A stretch of 64,000 bases of DNA from Ensifer sp. IC3342 (GTDB taxonomy: Bacteria > Pseudomonadota > Alphaproteobacteria > Rhizobiales > Rhizobiaceae), in NCBI RefSeq assembly GCF_020193655.1, contig NZ_JADYVE010000013.1, positions 47,025 to 111,024 of the forward strand, in the 5' to 3' direction. Below, one piece after another: positions 63,921-64,000 of this stretch (the first letter of the stretch is position 1; the number at the start of each line of letters is the position of its first letter). The notes under the pieces are model-generated. The model had not been told where the DNA came from, searched no databases, and worked only from the letters and a program-made list of their open reading frames with translations. A program made the position numbers and the translations under genes.

Positions 63921-64000
63921 CCCGATCACTGACGAGGGCGGCGGCGCTGCTGGCGACGATGACCTTCGCTCTAGAGTTTCCAAGGGATTGGCTGAGGCTG

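Overview
The window looks like a chromosomal segment of a Sinorhizobium/Ensifer species close to S. meliloti. The evidence is high GC with dense genes, rhizobial gene sets (glpDSTPQUV, a lone cheW, hemA, form II coxSLM-like genes), two families of interspersed intergenic repeats typical of this genus, and an opening gene fragment that resembles the manganese regulator Mur. I see no prophage, integrase, transposase or CRISPR array. The gene order is that of a stable core chromosome.

Left part (1-13.5 kb): the tail of a Fur/Mur-family regulator, a DMT exporter, a cytidine-deaminase-fold enzyme and an NCS2 purine permease. These are followed by a complete glycerol system on the minus strand, in transcription order glpR, glpD, glpS, glpT, glpP, glpQ, glpU, glpV. 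GlpR-like operators lie before glpR and before glpD. The two ATPases of the importer carry complementary defects, so one of the two ATP sites should be degenerate. An SDR oxidoreductase follows.

Formate and arginine part (13.6-28 kb): a LysR regulator and a molybdenum/tungsten NAD-formate dehydrogenase operon, fdsG-fdsB-fdsA-fdhD-fdsD, interrupted between fdsB and fdsA by a GC-rich double-hairpin repeat. Next come an unusual protein joining half of a CelD/BcsL-like domain to TPRs, a lone CheW, arginase plus ornithine aminotransferase with a divergent Lrp-type regulator, a VOC protein, and a broken aminoglycoside 3'-phosphotransferase gene that has lost its catalytic loop.

Envelope and C1 part (28-47.4 kb): tamB (2349 aa, with a near-identical 1434-bp internal tandem duplication) and tamA, a second metal-free NAD-formate dehydrogenase, a glycine-zipper lipoprotein, and a coxS-coxL-coxM set of the form II (AYRGAGR) type. 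These are followed by hemA behind an FNR/FixK-like box, dxr, a META-MliC lipoprotein-like protein and tRNA-Arg(CCT).

Right part (47.5-64 kb): a ROK sugar kinase, a UPF0303 protein and an AGE-type isomerase; metH behind a perfect 20-bp palindrome; and a seven-gene catabolic cluster (LIV-type ABC importer, GMC alcohol dehydrogenase, betaine-aldehyde-type dehydrogenase) with a divergent LysR regulator. The last 110 bases hold a strong promoter that looks like an rRNA operon promoter reading out of the window.
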